Shown here: positions 31,390 through 42,339 of the stretch, in pieces
How positions within the stretch are numbered: the stretch's first letter is position 1
Layout of the letters: every line of letters begins with the position of its first letter
Origin: Scleroderma bovista
Taxonomy: Eukaryota; Basidiomycota; Agaricomycetes; Boletales; Sclerodermataceae
Direction: 5' to 3'
Assembly: GCA_037178675.1 (NCBI GenBank)
Contig: JAYMGJ010000020.1
Span: forward strand, 1 to 64,000
DNA: 64,000 nt
Program-made: the position numbers and the translations under genes
The notes under the pieces: generated by a model
What the model was told of the DNA's origin: nothing
The model's database searches: none
What the model saw: only the letters and a program-made list of their open reading frames with translations

Positions 31390-34300
31390 CCACCGATTCT
31401 GTTTGGAAAATAAGGGGCATGCCTTGGAATGTCTGCATTATGGTCACAATTTCAACGTGGTTGGACGATGCGAGTGGCTTGCCTGCATTCATCGGGACTA
31501 CATAGTTGTAACAGCTCAAACGTCAATCGAGGGACTGAAGCACTGTAATTTTGCCTACTTTTCTGGGGATCTTGGACCAGGGATATTGTGTGGGCTGGCG
31601 GATGCTGATCCCCAAAAGGGCTGATGGTTGGGTTGTTCATTCGTGTGTGGTAAGCCCGGGGAATACTGGGGTGGAGGAGAATCGGGAGTGGTTCTGGAAA
31701 GTCAGTCAACTCTAGGTGTACCGGCACTAAAGTATTGGAATTGGGCATGGATACTACCTTGCTGTTGGCAGTGTCCCGTAGTTGGGCCTTCGGTTTGTCG
31801 ACACACGACGAGTCATTCCAAGAGCTCGAACAGGTTATCGGAGGTTGGTCGGAATGTAAGAAATAAGCTTGCTAGTGGGTGTTTGAACACGGACCACCAG
31901 CTTTGCTGATGGGGGGAAGAGAAAAGCTTGCTGTGAGCGCTAAACCATGCCAGGGCCCAGCAACCACAGCAGTTGAAGTTGACCTCGCCTAGGCCAGTGA
32001 CTGACTAAAAGGGTCTATGCAGTTCATGACCGAACACGCACTAATTATTTATTTTCGCTCCGTGATCTTGACCTTCTGGTTCCCTACTACTACATAGTCT
32101 CGCATACAAGCAAGCCCCTGGTATTGATTTTCGGTGTGTTGATACGGGTAAATTTCGTGGATACCGTCGTACCGACGCACCTCAGGTATAACGAACACCT
32201 CGCGCACCCATCGGTGCAGGTTGGCTCATAGACAGGTTTTCCAGGTAGGCATTCCTATACGCAACATTTCCCACAGCGAAACTGACGATGAGTCTGCGCA
32301 CATTGCTTCACATCGACACACTCAAACCATCCAACACGAATGGGCCGTATCACTCCTATCCCATCACACGCGCACACATCCCAATTTGCAATTACCTGTG
32401 CAGGACGTCTACTCAGCGGTCACCACGTCGCGCTAGTACAAGAATGACTATGCTGCCCTCGCACCGCATGTAGAAGTCGACATTTGCTGATAGGTGCGCT
32501 GGACATCTGAATTATTGAATGCAAGATCAGTGGGCGGGTTTTGAGATTGAGAGGAGCCAAGGTCCCCAAGAGTCTGAGCAAGACGCGAAACAAGATGCGT
32601 GCAGTCGCTAGCTTGACTCCACCAAGGGCGTCTATCAATCTTTATCGAGGGATGATTCAAACAGTGATCATATCTCTTGATGGTGATAGTTAGATCGATC
32701 CCAGAAAATTTGTTTTCAGTACGTGTGTCATTTCTAGCGCCTGGTCAAATTTCTTTGATCTCAAGGGTTACATCTGGTCTGGCCAATATTATTATACCAG
32801 GAAGCCCAATTGGTTATTTGTGACTGCTTCTTGGGTTTGACAGACGTTCTTGCGCCTCGGGATCTGTGGCTTTATTGCAAAAGTATACCTATCTCTGGAA
32901 CCTTTGGGGTCATCATCTGATGGTGCTGCACTCTCAACGACAAATATCAGCAACATCGTCCCCCCGTCCGAATTCCGAATTCCACGATTAATCCATGATA
33001 CGTATGGGCCCGATGTACGTATTTGATCTACGCTGAAGCGCTGAGGCTTTGTTCTCCTCTCAGGAGTCAGCGAGTGCACATCTGCGCCTGAATGGACGGC
33101 GTCGACCGGGAGGTGATGCGCAGTGCACCAAGGCCAAATGAGCGAAGTAAGGAAACACAGTATATTCTTTGGGGTATGATGTGCGGCCGACTGTGGCCTT
33201 GTGGGAGCATCGGCAAAGGATCGGAAGAAGCCAAAGATCATCGATATGATGCTGTATGAAGCTTTGGAATGCAGTGAGTTCTGTGCCTATTGTAAGCATC
33301 AACCCGACATCGAATTTGGTCACTTGCAGCATATCAAGCACCTCCTGGCAGTGGTGGCCGTTGATTTCTTGTATCACTGTAACGGACACCGAAGGCCGAG
33401 GTTGGTTAGACCGGGCTGTGGTATGCATTTTACCGGGGTGACTTGTATCTTCCCATCGCAATGCGCGACTGCCATCTTACATGCACAAGTTGGCTGGTTG
33501 TCATCAATTCCAAGCCTCTCACACGGTGGTAATTTCATCCTTGTTCATCGGAAAGAGGTTTTCACAACAGCGGACATGATGGCCATGCAATTTTTTTTTT
33601 TTCGCGGGATTGCCGTTGTTATGGCGAGTGACCCTGTCTTCGAGAACATTATGACGCGCAGAAGGAACGCGCAGCGCTCTATGCGCGATCTTTGTCAGTG
33701 GGTTCTTTGATGGACCGTGACGACATCTGTGCTGATGGCACCACTAGGTCTCGGTCATACATATACTCCCAGTGGGTTAAGAACACCCAACTCTTCTGTG
33801 ATCAGAACATCTGTGCCTTTCCGGAATGTCATGCATAGATAAGGTTGGTCCAAGAACGTGGCCGCAGTGCTTCCTGAGGTAATGTAGGTGATCAGTGAAT
33901 TGGCACAGACATGCTAGCATATGCGGTGCGTATACAGACACGTCCTTGGTACATACTAAGTCCGCTTCGCTGACACGGCTTCGGTCTCCACATGACGCGT
34001 CTTTCGCTGGCGAGTTTATGTGCCAGATATTTGCTGACGTATCTCAGATGAGTCTCAGCCTCTTGGTCAGACGACGCATTTTTCAGTTGCACTTGCAACC
34101 TGAACAGCCTGAATAGAAATGAGCAACGCGGCGATGCTGGCAAGGATACGCTGGCCGCTAATAGAAGCGCGCTTCTGCGGCTGAAACGCATGACCGTAGC
34201 CCCCAGGTCATCGAGTTCCATGGTTCTCGGCGCACAGATGATGATCCTTTCCGGCCATCGCATACCTCGGCATAATATTCATGACTGGTTAGGCTGTGCA

Positions 34301-34754
34301 CAACACGATAATCCGACTCCCCGGTCGAATATTTAACCTCGCGAAGAATGCACAGATCAGTCCATTCAGTATTAGGGGCTTTCCGATGGATAGGCTGGAC
34401 ATACGAATGCAGTTGACGTGGCTCAGCGACGGCATATCAGTCGGAACATTTGTTCATGCAGCGCGTCCCTGGGGATATGTACATGAGGAGCCATACGCTC
34501 CGTATCCTTATTTAGTAGAACCCTTCTCCCGCTGGAAATAGATAATCATTACACTGCGATGCAAGGATGCAGGAGGACGGGATAAAATACAGCAAAAGTG
34601 TGGATCGCGGGGGGATATCATGAAGTGAATATAATGCACGAGGTCTACAAGTATGTACGAATAAATGCGGATTATGCCTATTATTAGCCACGGTGCGAAT
34701 ATTGCCGACGGGGGGGCGCGAGCGGTAATACATAGTACCCCCCTTCCTCTCCGG
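31390..34754. other. 3.3 kb with no recognised gene
   Basis: Several open frames exist (31452-31748 -, 32792-33241 -, 33201-33710 +, 33892-34263 -, 34296-34541 +). None shows a domain I recognise. A stretch of at least 13 T is at about 33590. The first frame may be the 5' exon of the Cys-rich membrane gene; the rest may hold decayed or very exon-rich genes. Confidence 0.4.
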
Positions 34755-35514
34755 TCATATGAGACCGGGGAGGAACCAGTACTTGACATTCGCAGCGTAA
34801 GCTTCCCACTCGGCCCCAAAGCGCTTTTGGAGCTCCCTATCTTCGGCGAATACACGACTCTTGGCCACGGCCATGGTCCAGATCCACCAGACTGCGCATA
34901 CAACAGCCGAGCCGAGCGAGCCGAGAACGCACTCGACAGCGAGGCTGCCAGGGGTGAGGTGGGAGAAAGCAATGCCGACGACGAGGAGCATGGATCCCGA
35001 ATAGGACGGGTGGCGGACAATGCCATATGGGCCAGAGCTGACGAGTTTGTGTTCAGGATGGATGGTCAAGTCGAAGGTGAAGAGCTGGCCGAGTTCCTGG
35101 AAGCAGCGGACGCGTATGCACGCGCCGATCATGACCAGGACGACGCCGCAGAGGAACATGAACGAGAGTGGGTTCTGGGAACGAGCGGCAGGAAAGAGTG
35201 CGGCATCGAGGTGTGCGGAGAGGGTGGGGGAGAGGGACGCCCCGGTGTAGTGGTTGAGTGCCGCGACGGCCTCGAAGGCGGCGATCCACCAGAGTGCGAC
35301 GGTGTGAAGCTGAGGCGATGGATTAGTTCTAGGATGGGGAAGAGGGCGGCGAAAGACGCACTTTGAAGATGAGCGGTGCGATCTGCAAGAGGAAGGGCTC
35401 CTCGGTGTGGTAGCGGAACTTTTCAGGGGTCTTGTTGGGAGGCGTGCAGGCAGCCTGGTTGAATGCGGCCTGGACGAAGACGAGAGAAGCACGCCAGAGG
35501 ATGGACAAGGACAT
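34755..35514 (-). CDS. ICMT-like membrane protein, paralogue 2
   Basis: Exon 1 (35362-35514) begins MSLSILWRASLVFVQAAFNQ. An intron (35310-35361) separates exon 2 (34755-35309), giving 235 residues. It carries the same motifs as the 28950-29707 gene: SGPYGIVRHPSYSGSM, VRCFQELGQLFTFDLT and AEDRELQKRFGAEWEAYAA. It differs at many positions and has higher GC. The longer open frame up to 35798 runs through the intron in another frame and is not the protein. Confidence 0.85.
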
Positions 35515-35904
35515 GGTGGGCGAGGGAGAGGCTGGGGAGTGGGAGCGGGGCGAGACGGGTTTTTATGGTGCAACCCTGGTCCAAGGGCGGGCAGAGGTTC
35601 GCCGCATTGGAAGGGAAACCCGCGGATGGGCTTCGACCTTGGCGCAGGGGTTCGCGGATGGGGGCAGAGCCTCGGAGATGCGATCGCCCCGTTGTTCTGG
35701 AATGCAATGGTGTTCCGCATGTCCGCGGACCCAGTGAGTTCTCCCCACGACGACACCAGGATCCATGGTGCAGCGAGCGAGCGCTGGCAGCGTCCCATTG
35801 GACTCTAGTAGTGATTAGGCCCGTACACGAATTGATGCGTTGTACGTGGCGAGTGCATTATAAGCGGGAGGTCTGGCGTCAAGTCAATCAACCGATCAAC
35901 GAGA

Positions 35905-38163
35905 ATGACAGAAAGCACCCCATCCCAGTGGACGCCATCGTCATGGAGGTCCAAGCCAGTCGCACAGGTGGGCGAGCTCAGCTTTCCTTCGCACCGACAC
36001 TGACTGCCCACAGCGCGTCGAATACCCAGATCAACAGCATCTCGATAGGTCCGGTCTTTCTTATCTCCGTCGCAGCATCTCACTTCCTGCACAGTGTATT
36101 GGAAAAAATAAACTCCTTGCCGCCCCTGGTCACTCCAGCAGAGGTGCATCCCGCCGTTCCTTTCTACCGTCGATTCTGACTGATGCTGCCCCCAAGATAG
36201 AGCGTCTCCGCCATCAGCTCGCTGCCGTACAGCGGAACGAGGCCTTCCTCCTCCATGCCGGCGATTGTGCAGAGAGTTTCGATGCGTGCACACAGGAACG
36301 CCACTATTCACTCACACACCATGTCCATTCTGACACTTGCACTATAGGAAAGAATCGCTGCAAAGATCGGACTCATTCTTTCGTTCTCTCTCATCCTCGT
36401 TTGGGGTGCCCGTCTCCCAGTGGTACGCTCATCCATTCATCCCTTTTGTCGTCCATCCAACTTACCCTTATTCGAGCTACGCGTCGGTCGAATTGCAGGT
36501 CAGTACGCAAAGCCGAGGAGCAGCCAAACCGAGAAAATCGGCGATAAACTAGTCTTGAACTTCCGGTACGCATTCTTTATCCTGTCCACACTATCATTCG
36601 TGCCTAACCGACATTTCAGCGGAGACAATGTCAACGGGTATGTATTAGGTTACACTCCATTCTTCGTCTCCAACTCCTCTCCCCAGGTTGGATCCCAACG
36701 ACAGAACTCCTGATCCGGAACGGTTACTGAGGTAGTACCGCCACGTTCATTCTCCTGCCCTATCCATTGTCTCACACCAAACTGCAGTGCTTATTTCCAT
36801 TCCGCCGCCACACTCAACTACATTCGGAGTCTGATGACCTCTGGTTTCGCATCCCTGCATCATCCGCGGGATTGGTCACTCTCCCATGTGCGCTCATCCA
36901 CCCTGAGGTTAGCCCCGTTTGTCCCATGCAAAATGATCGGCATCTGATCATCCCCAGGTGCAAGTTTGAGAGCATCGTGGAAGGCCTGGCCGATGCGTTA
37001 GACTTTAGTCGTGCCATTGGCACAGAGTCAGGCAAAGAAAGCCCCTACGAGCAGGGGGGCGGCCCAGGGGTCCTGGGCCAAGTCGATTTCTTCACCAGGT
37101 CTGCTCCCAATCCACGTCCCTGAAACCGTGATTCACTCAGCGGTGTCGTCATAGCCACGAAGCACTCATGCTTGATTACGAGCAAGCGATGACACGCAAG
37201 TCCCCATTGGCGGGCGAGAGGTGTGACGGCTTTTACAATACTTCCGCACACTTTTTGTGGGTGGGCGACCGCACCCGCCAGCTGGACGGTGCACACATCG
37301 AATACGTCCGAGGCATCCGAAACCCAATTGGCATTAAAGTGGGTCCATCCCTCGCATCCGAGGAGCTCACCAGCCTACTGGAAGGTGTGTAGCATCTCTA
37401 CCACAGCCTTTCCATTTCCCCACTCATCATTCCACTAGCCGTGAACCCCGACAAAGAGCCAGGGCGCGTCACCCTGATCACAAGGTATGGTGCCGCTAAA
37501 GTAAGCTGTCTATTCGGCCCGCCCGCTTTTGGCCCGTCTCAATTGTTTTGCTGTGCATTAGATCCGGGACCATCTCCCTGGTCATATCCGGGCGGTCACC
37601 CAGTCGGGTCACCCGGTCACATGGGTGTCTGACCCTATGCATGGCAAGTACGTCGCCCCATTTAACGACTGCGCAAATATGATCGGCATTAACCAAACGC
37701 GTAGCACGGTTACCTCTGCGAGCGGACTCAAAACCCGCAACTTTGGTACGATCATCAGCGAGCTCGTGTCGTGCATCAGCATCCACTCCGAGTGCGGATC
37801 GCGTCTCGGTGGAGTGAGCCTCGAGTTCACCGGTGAGTTCAACGACGAAGGCTTCAGCGTCACCGAGTGTCTCGGCGGGAGTATGGAACTCAGCGAAGAC
37901 CAACTCGAACTGCGATACCATGTGCGTAGTGTTTTTCCTCATCCTCGCCTTCTCATAACATGTCGCGATAGTCGTTTTGCGACCCCAGACTCAACTTGGA
38001 GCAGTCACTGGGTATGTTGTGCCCACAAACTTTGTCCTTCGTTTTACTCATTATCGCCACAGACGTCGCTTTCTTGGTATCCAACTACTTCAAGGAAGAA
38101 CGGCGGGGCAACGTCAAGGCCCATGATATCTTTAAAAGCCTTCTTGGTTCCGAACAGAAATAA
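35905..38163 (+). CDS. Class II DAHP synthase (3-deoxy-7-phosphoheptulonate synthase), shikimate pathway entry
   Basis: ATG 35905 begins [20 protein letters not shown]. Short exons then give [40 protein letters not shown] (metal-binding Cys), [40 protein letters not shown] and DPMHGNTVTS. It ends [10 protein letters not shown] with the stop at 38161-38163. These are hallmark blocks of plant-type DAHP synthase, which condenses phosphoenolpyruvate and erythrose 4-phosphate. At least ten introns are present. The 3' end is only 48 bp from the 3' end of the convergent HECT gene, so transcripts probably overlap. Confidence 0.93.
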
Positions 38164-38211
38164 CATGTACCACCTACTTGAAGAATCTATGTACACCCAA
38201 TCCAGAAGTAT

Positions 38212-41200
38212 TTATGACAGATCGAAACCTGCACCGGACGATATGGCTTGGAGAAGCTTGGCTCTTAACACGCGCTCATTGGTGTACATCGGAAGCTGGT
38301 CGCACGTCCGTCAACCAGAAATAGGACTGCCCGTAGTCGACTCACCTTTAACAGATTGACACACGTGCTTGCCGTGGGCAATCTATTTTCGTCGCTGCCT
38401 GCATCACGAATGGCAAAATTCGGAGTGAGTTGCTTGAAGCCTCTGAGTACCGCACTGGTCAGATTTGGCATACAGGCCAGCAGGCAAGGGCTCACAAAAG
38501 TGGAGGTCGGCTGCAACTGGTCACAAACCGCAGAAACGCCCGTCTCTGTTCCTGGTCGAAGCTTTCCAAAACCTGTAAAGGGAATTCTTGTGAGGAAATG
38601 GCGTAAAAATAGTCTTAATGAGTCATGCCTTCCAGAATGCCCGTATCGTCGGCTCTTCGTTACTGTAAAGGCCACCGTATTGTGTGTGTTCTCTAAGATC
38701 TTCCAGATCGATGGGCGAGTTGACGCCACCTAACAGGATTTGCAACTCCTGCTGGTTGAACATGCTAAATCGGAATTGAGTGCCTTCTTTCGGGAATGAG
38801 ATACCGAGGACGCACCGAAGCCACTTCTTGTCTATCGTTTCAGACAACCCCTCAAAGAAGGCGTCGCTCTGCGACTTGATCTGCCTGGTCAGCTTATAAT
38901 GCGACACAAGATAAATGTATCGCAGTCTGTTCTCTCGCGTGACAGGGATGTTGCTGCCATTCTCGATGAGATCTATGCCTTTGGTAACCCCGAATTCTAG
39001 GCAAGCGATATTAATATGCATCTCCACTTTCATAAAAGAAGACGAAGCACCTTCGGCAGCAACCGTGAAGTTCAGTGACAGCTCGTCCACTTTTCCATCG
39101 TCTTCGCAGTTCTTCAGATAAATCAGGCCGTTATACAATTCTGGATCAAGAGATGCCAAATCGTCGAGGAAGCTTTGCTTTTCGAGCCACTGTCGGAAGC
39201 AGTTGGTGATTCCGCAGCAGAACCCAGTTCAACAATTACCTTGGCAAGAAAGAACCCAGCAAAAGCGACTTCGACTAGAATCCCGTCGTACAGTGCTTTG
39301 CCGAGAATCCGTCCGATGAATCGATACCAGCTGAGTTGATGTGCTGCATGATCGATCCAATCAACTTCAGCAAGGGCGGCGATTTCTCGGGACTCACGCT
39401 CTGAAGCATACGTGTGAGGATTTGGATAAATCTCGTTCTTTTTGGTTTCCAACCACAGCCCGCGGTTGGTGTCAAACACTTCCTTACATAGCGAGGTAAA
39501 GAATTCCTTGAATACACCTCCGCCGTCGATCCCCGCTCTGAAGAGATAATTCATGGTATCGACAAAGGAAGAGAAAATAGCAGGGACCTACTCTGGTTCG
39601 CCAAACTGATCAATGAATGTGATGGCGATCGGCGTTCGAAGATTGACCCCAGAGAGCTTGTCGTAGCCATCTTCGGCGATGTGTCCTCTACGAATGGACA
39701 CCTCTACACGCTCGATGCGCGAAAACAGATGGATACCATGCTTTGCCTTGTCATTGTGGAGGAATTGCCGAAATATGTGCACCCGGGTTTCAAATGGTAT
39801 GGCAAATGGAATACTGTGGAGCAGCCCTAAACGCGGAGACAATCGAGATAGGTGGCCAGGTGGACGTCTTGAGTTGAGAGGCGCCTCTGCCTCGTTGCTT
39901 ATTTGCTGTTCTTCGTATCTGTAGTCCAATTCAGTCTGGTAAGGATGTCTATCACTGAAAGAGGAGCTTACATGGCAGCTTCGATGAATGAACTCATGTC
40001 GATCTGCGTGCCAACCTGCCAGTGATTTTCTGGTAGGAAGGGCCTTCGAGAGCTATGAATGATCCGAATGAGCAGGAGAAAATACAAGCGATATCAGAGC
40101 CTTACTCTCGAGCATGGATAGCTACCAAGCACTTTGTTATCTTCTCGCGAACATTGACCCAACGAAGATTCAGCCCGGGAACATACGCCTCTTGGAGCTT
40201 CCATTGGTCATCTCGCCAGTACAGCGTGAATGCAACATTGAACAGCGAACGAGAAAAGGGAACTAAATCGTGGAGTGTGAGTAGCATGGACGAATTGGAG
40301 AAGAACTCGTCATCTCCCATCGTGCGAAGTGTATGTGTGTACAGATCTGTGAGGAGGATCAACGGCGGCCACCAGGGCTGAAATGAAGGATCTGAGACAG
40401 GTGTTAGCAGGACACCTAGGTGTAAGGTTAATCGTACCCATCAAAGCAGCCATATTCTCATTGCGACCAAGGGGAGTCGCCCGGACTTGGTCACGGAAAA
40501 TCTCGCGTACTAGTCCCCCACCACCGTACAGGATTAGCGTGCTAAGTACCTTGTCTTTGGTCGCGGGCCACATTATGTTGAGAGACACCAGGAAAACAAC
40601 CACGTCCGGAAGTAGTCGGCGGTGCTGCTGGGTAAGCTTCAACAGTGTATGCAGGTGAGAGGGTGAAGGTAACGTTTGCAGTTTTTTCCGAGTCTTTGCG
40701 TCCAATATAGGCAAATCTGGTTGTGGAACGGTTGCACCTGGAGTTGGATCATCTTCATCAACATCGCTGTCTGTATCCCAAGAGGTCAATTCAGCTTTTG
40801 AGTCGGAACGCAGGGGATCGAAGGCGTGTATAGGGAGTGCCGAGAGCAATGCAGCGAGGAGTTGGATGTAAACTGAGAGGGATGGCAGTGGGAGAGTAGC
40901 ATATCGGCTCGAAGGTATGAAAGTGAGGGAGTTCGTAAGAATGTTGATATGTGCCGATGTCGACGTTTGCGTGATAATATCAGTGATATAAGGTGACAGG
41001 GTGTCTAGGTATACACGTGGAAATTGAGCCGAGAGTTCTGACAGAGATGCAAGAGGAATGCGATTGGGAAGAAGAGGAATTGTCATGATTTGAATCATTA
41101 AGGCTTTTAGATACTGTGCGAATGGTGCGGACGAGGGCGTGGCACTTGCGAACGGAAAATAAATGAGTTTGACGAGATACTGGAGTGCTGGGTGGTTCTT

Positions 41201-41942
41201 TGACTCCGGAGCCTAAGGTAACACATAAGTGCCACATGAATCCATACGGAAAAGACATACGATTGCTGTAATAGCGCGATGGATATTTTCGTACAAGCCA
41301 TGCTGCATGATGTATCGCGAGACTATGCGGGGTAGATCAGAGTTGGACAACACCGATATCGTTGATCGCGGGTCCAAAAGTGTACATAGCACTTGGAGGT
41401 GCGCGAGTGCAGTAGGTGATCTATCACAAACTTAGAAGATATCAAAGAACAAAACCAGTAAACATACGATGGCGCGTTCGCCACAGAGCGAATTAGAAGG
41501 ACGGAAACTCGACATAGCAATGTGAACCAGTGTTCCTTTTCTTGGCCCGTGACAGCATTCAGTAACATTTCTACACGCAACAATGGGTCATCGATAGACG
41601 AGTAGAAATGGTATACATACGATCATTCTTTGATGCTGCTTCAGACCACCGCCGGAGAAGATCCTCGTCTTGGCCAACAAATACAAGGCATCGAAGGCCC
41701 GTGAGACTAGTGGCATCTTCAAGGAACAACTGGCGCATGCGCTGACGCACTCTCCGAGCCTTCAGGGTACCCTTCCACCATGACTGGATTTTGAGAGCGC
41801 TCTCCTCTTTTCTCCGAAGCGCCTCACGTTCGATCCTCCTCGCCTTGGCCTTCTCCACGATTGTAGATTGCGACGACGTTGACATAGACCCTCCCAGGTT
41901 GATCTCGCGTCGTCGCCTTTCATCTCCGAATACAGGCAACAT
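38212..41942 (-). CDS. HUL5: HECT E3 ubiquitin ligase of the Hul5/UBE3C type
   Basis: It starts MLPVFGDERRRREINLGGS, as in fungal Hul5-type proteins. An IQ motif (ALKIQSWWKGTLKARRVRQR) lies at about residues 50-70. A long helical middle follows (LLKLTQQHRRLLPDVVVFLV and others). The HECT domain spans about 39.9-38.2 kb: FETRVHIFRQFL, GIDGGGVFKEFFTSLCKEVF, WYRFIGRILGKALYDGI, QQELQILLGG and the catalytic Cys in LPTASTCVNLLK. The C-terminus is AKLLQAISSGAGFDLS. Hul5/UBE3C is a proteasome-associated ligase that extends ubiquitin chains (E4 activity). At least ten introns. No break seen. Confidence 0.92.
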
Positions 41943-42339
41943 TCTGTTGACTGAAACCCTCGTAGGTGTAATGAGCTTTGGTGATCACGGATTGTGCAAT
42001 GCGGCGTTGAGACCAGCACTTGCCAGGCTGCGTCAGCAGTCCGAACCTTAACCCTAGTGTAGGGGTTGCTAATTGTGGGGGAATTTCTGTAAGACGCGGT
42101 CCCCGTCAGGCACTTGCACCAGTAAGGCTCATACATCCAAGTACAGTACTAGGTACTACTACAACATTAAGTCGCGTAGGTACATCATGCAGGAGGGAAA
42201 TAAATTACTATACCCAGCCATCAAAATAACTTCGAAGAAAAAGAAACATGCGAATTAAGTCGAATACGAGGAATCAGGTCATACCTGACGCACAACCTGG
42301 TGTAGGCGCAAGGAATTGCATACCATCGTTCATGCCACA
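41943..42339. other. Spacer between HECT ligase and SNM1-like nuclease genes
   Basis: About 400 bp that must hold the promoter of the HECT gene and the 3' end of the nuclease gene. No other feature seen. Confidence 0.5.

Noticed and set aside
34665..35366. A 233-codon plus-strand frame over the second ICMT-like gene
   Set aside because: It is antisense to a well-supported exon and is only open because of high GC.
34755..35798. A 347-codon minus frame covering the second ICMT-like gene
   Set aside because: Its N-terminal half is the intron plus exon 1 read in the wrong frame. The spliced model with MSLSILWRASL matches the paralogue.
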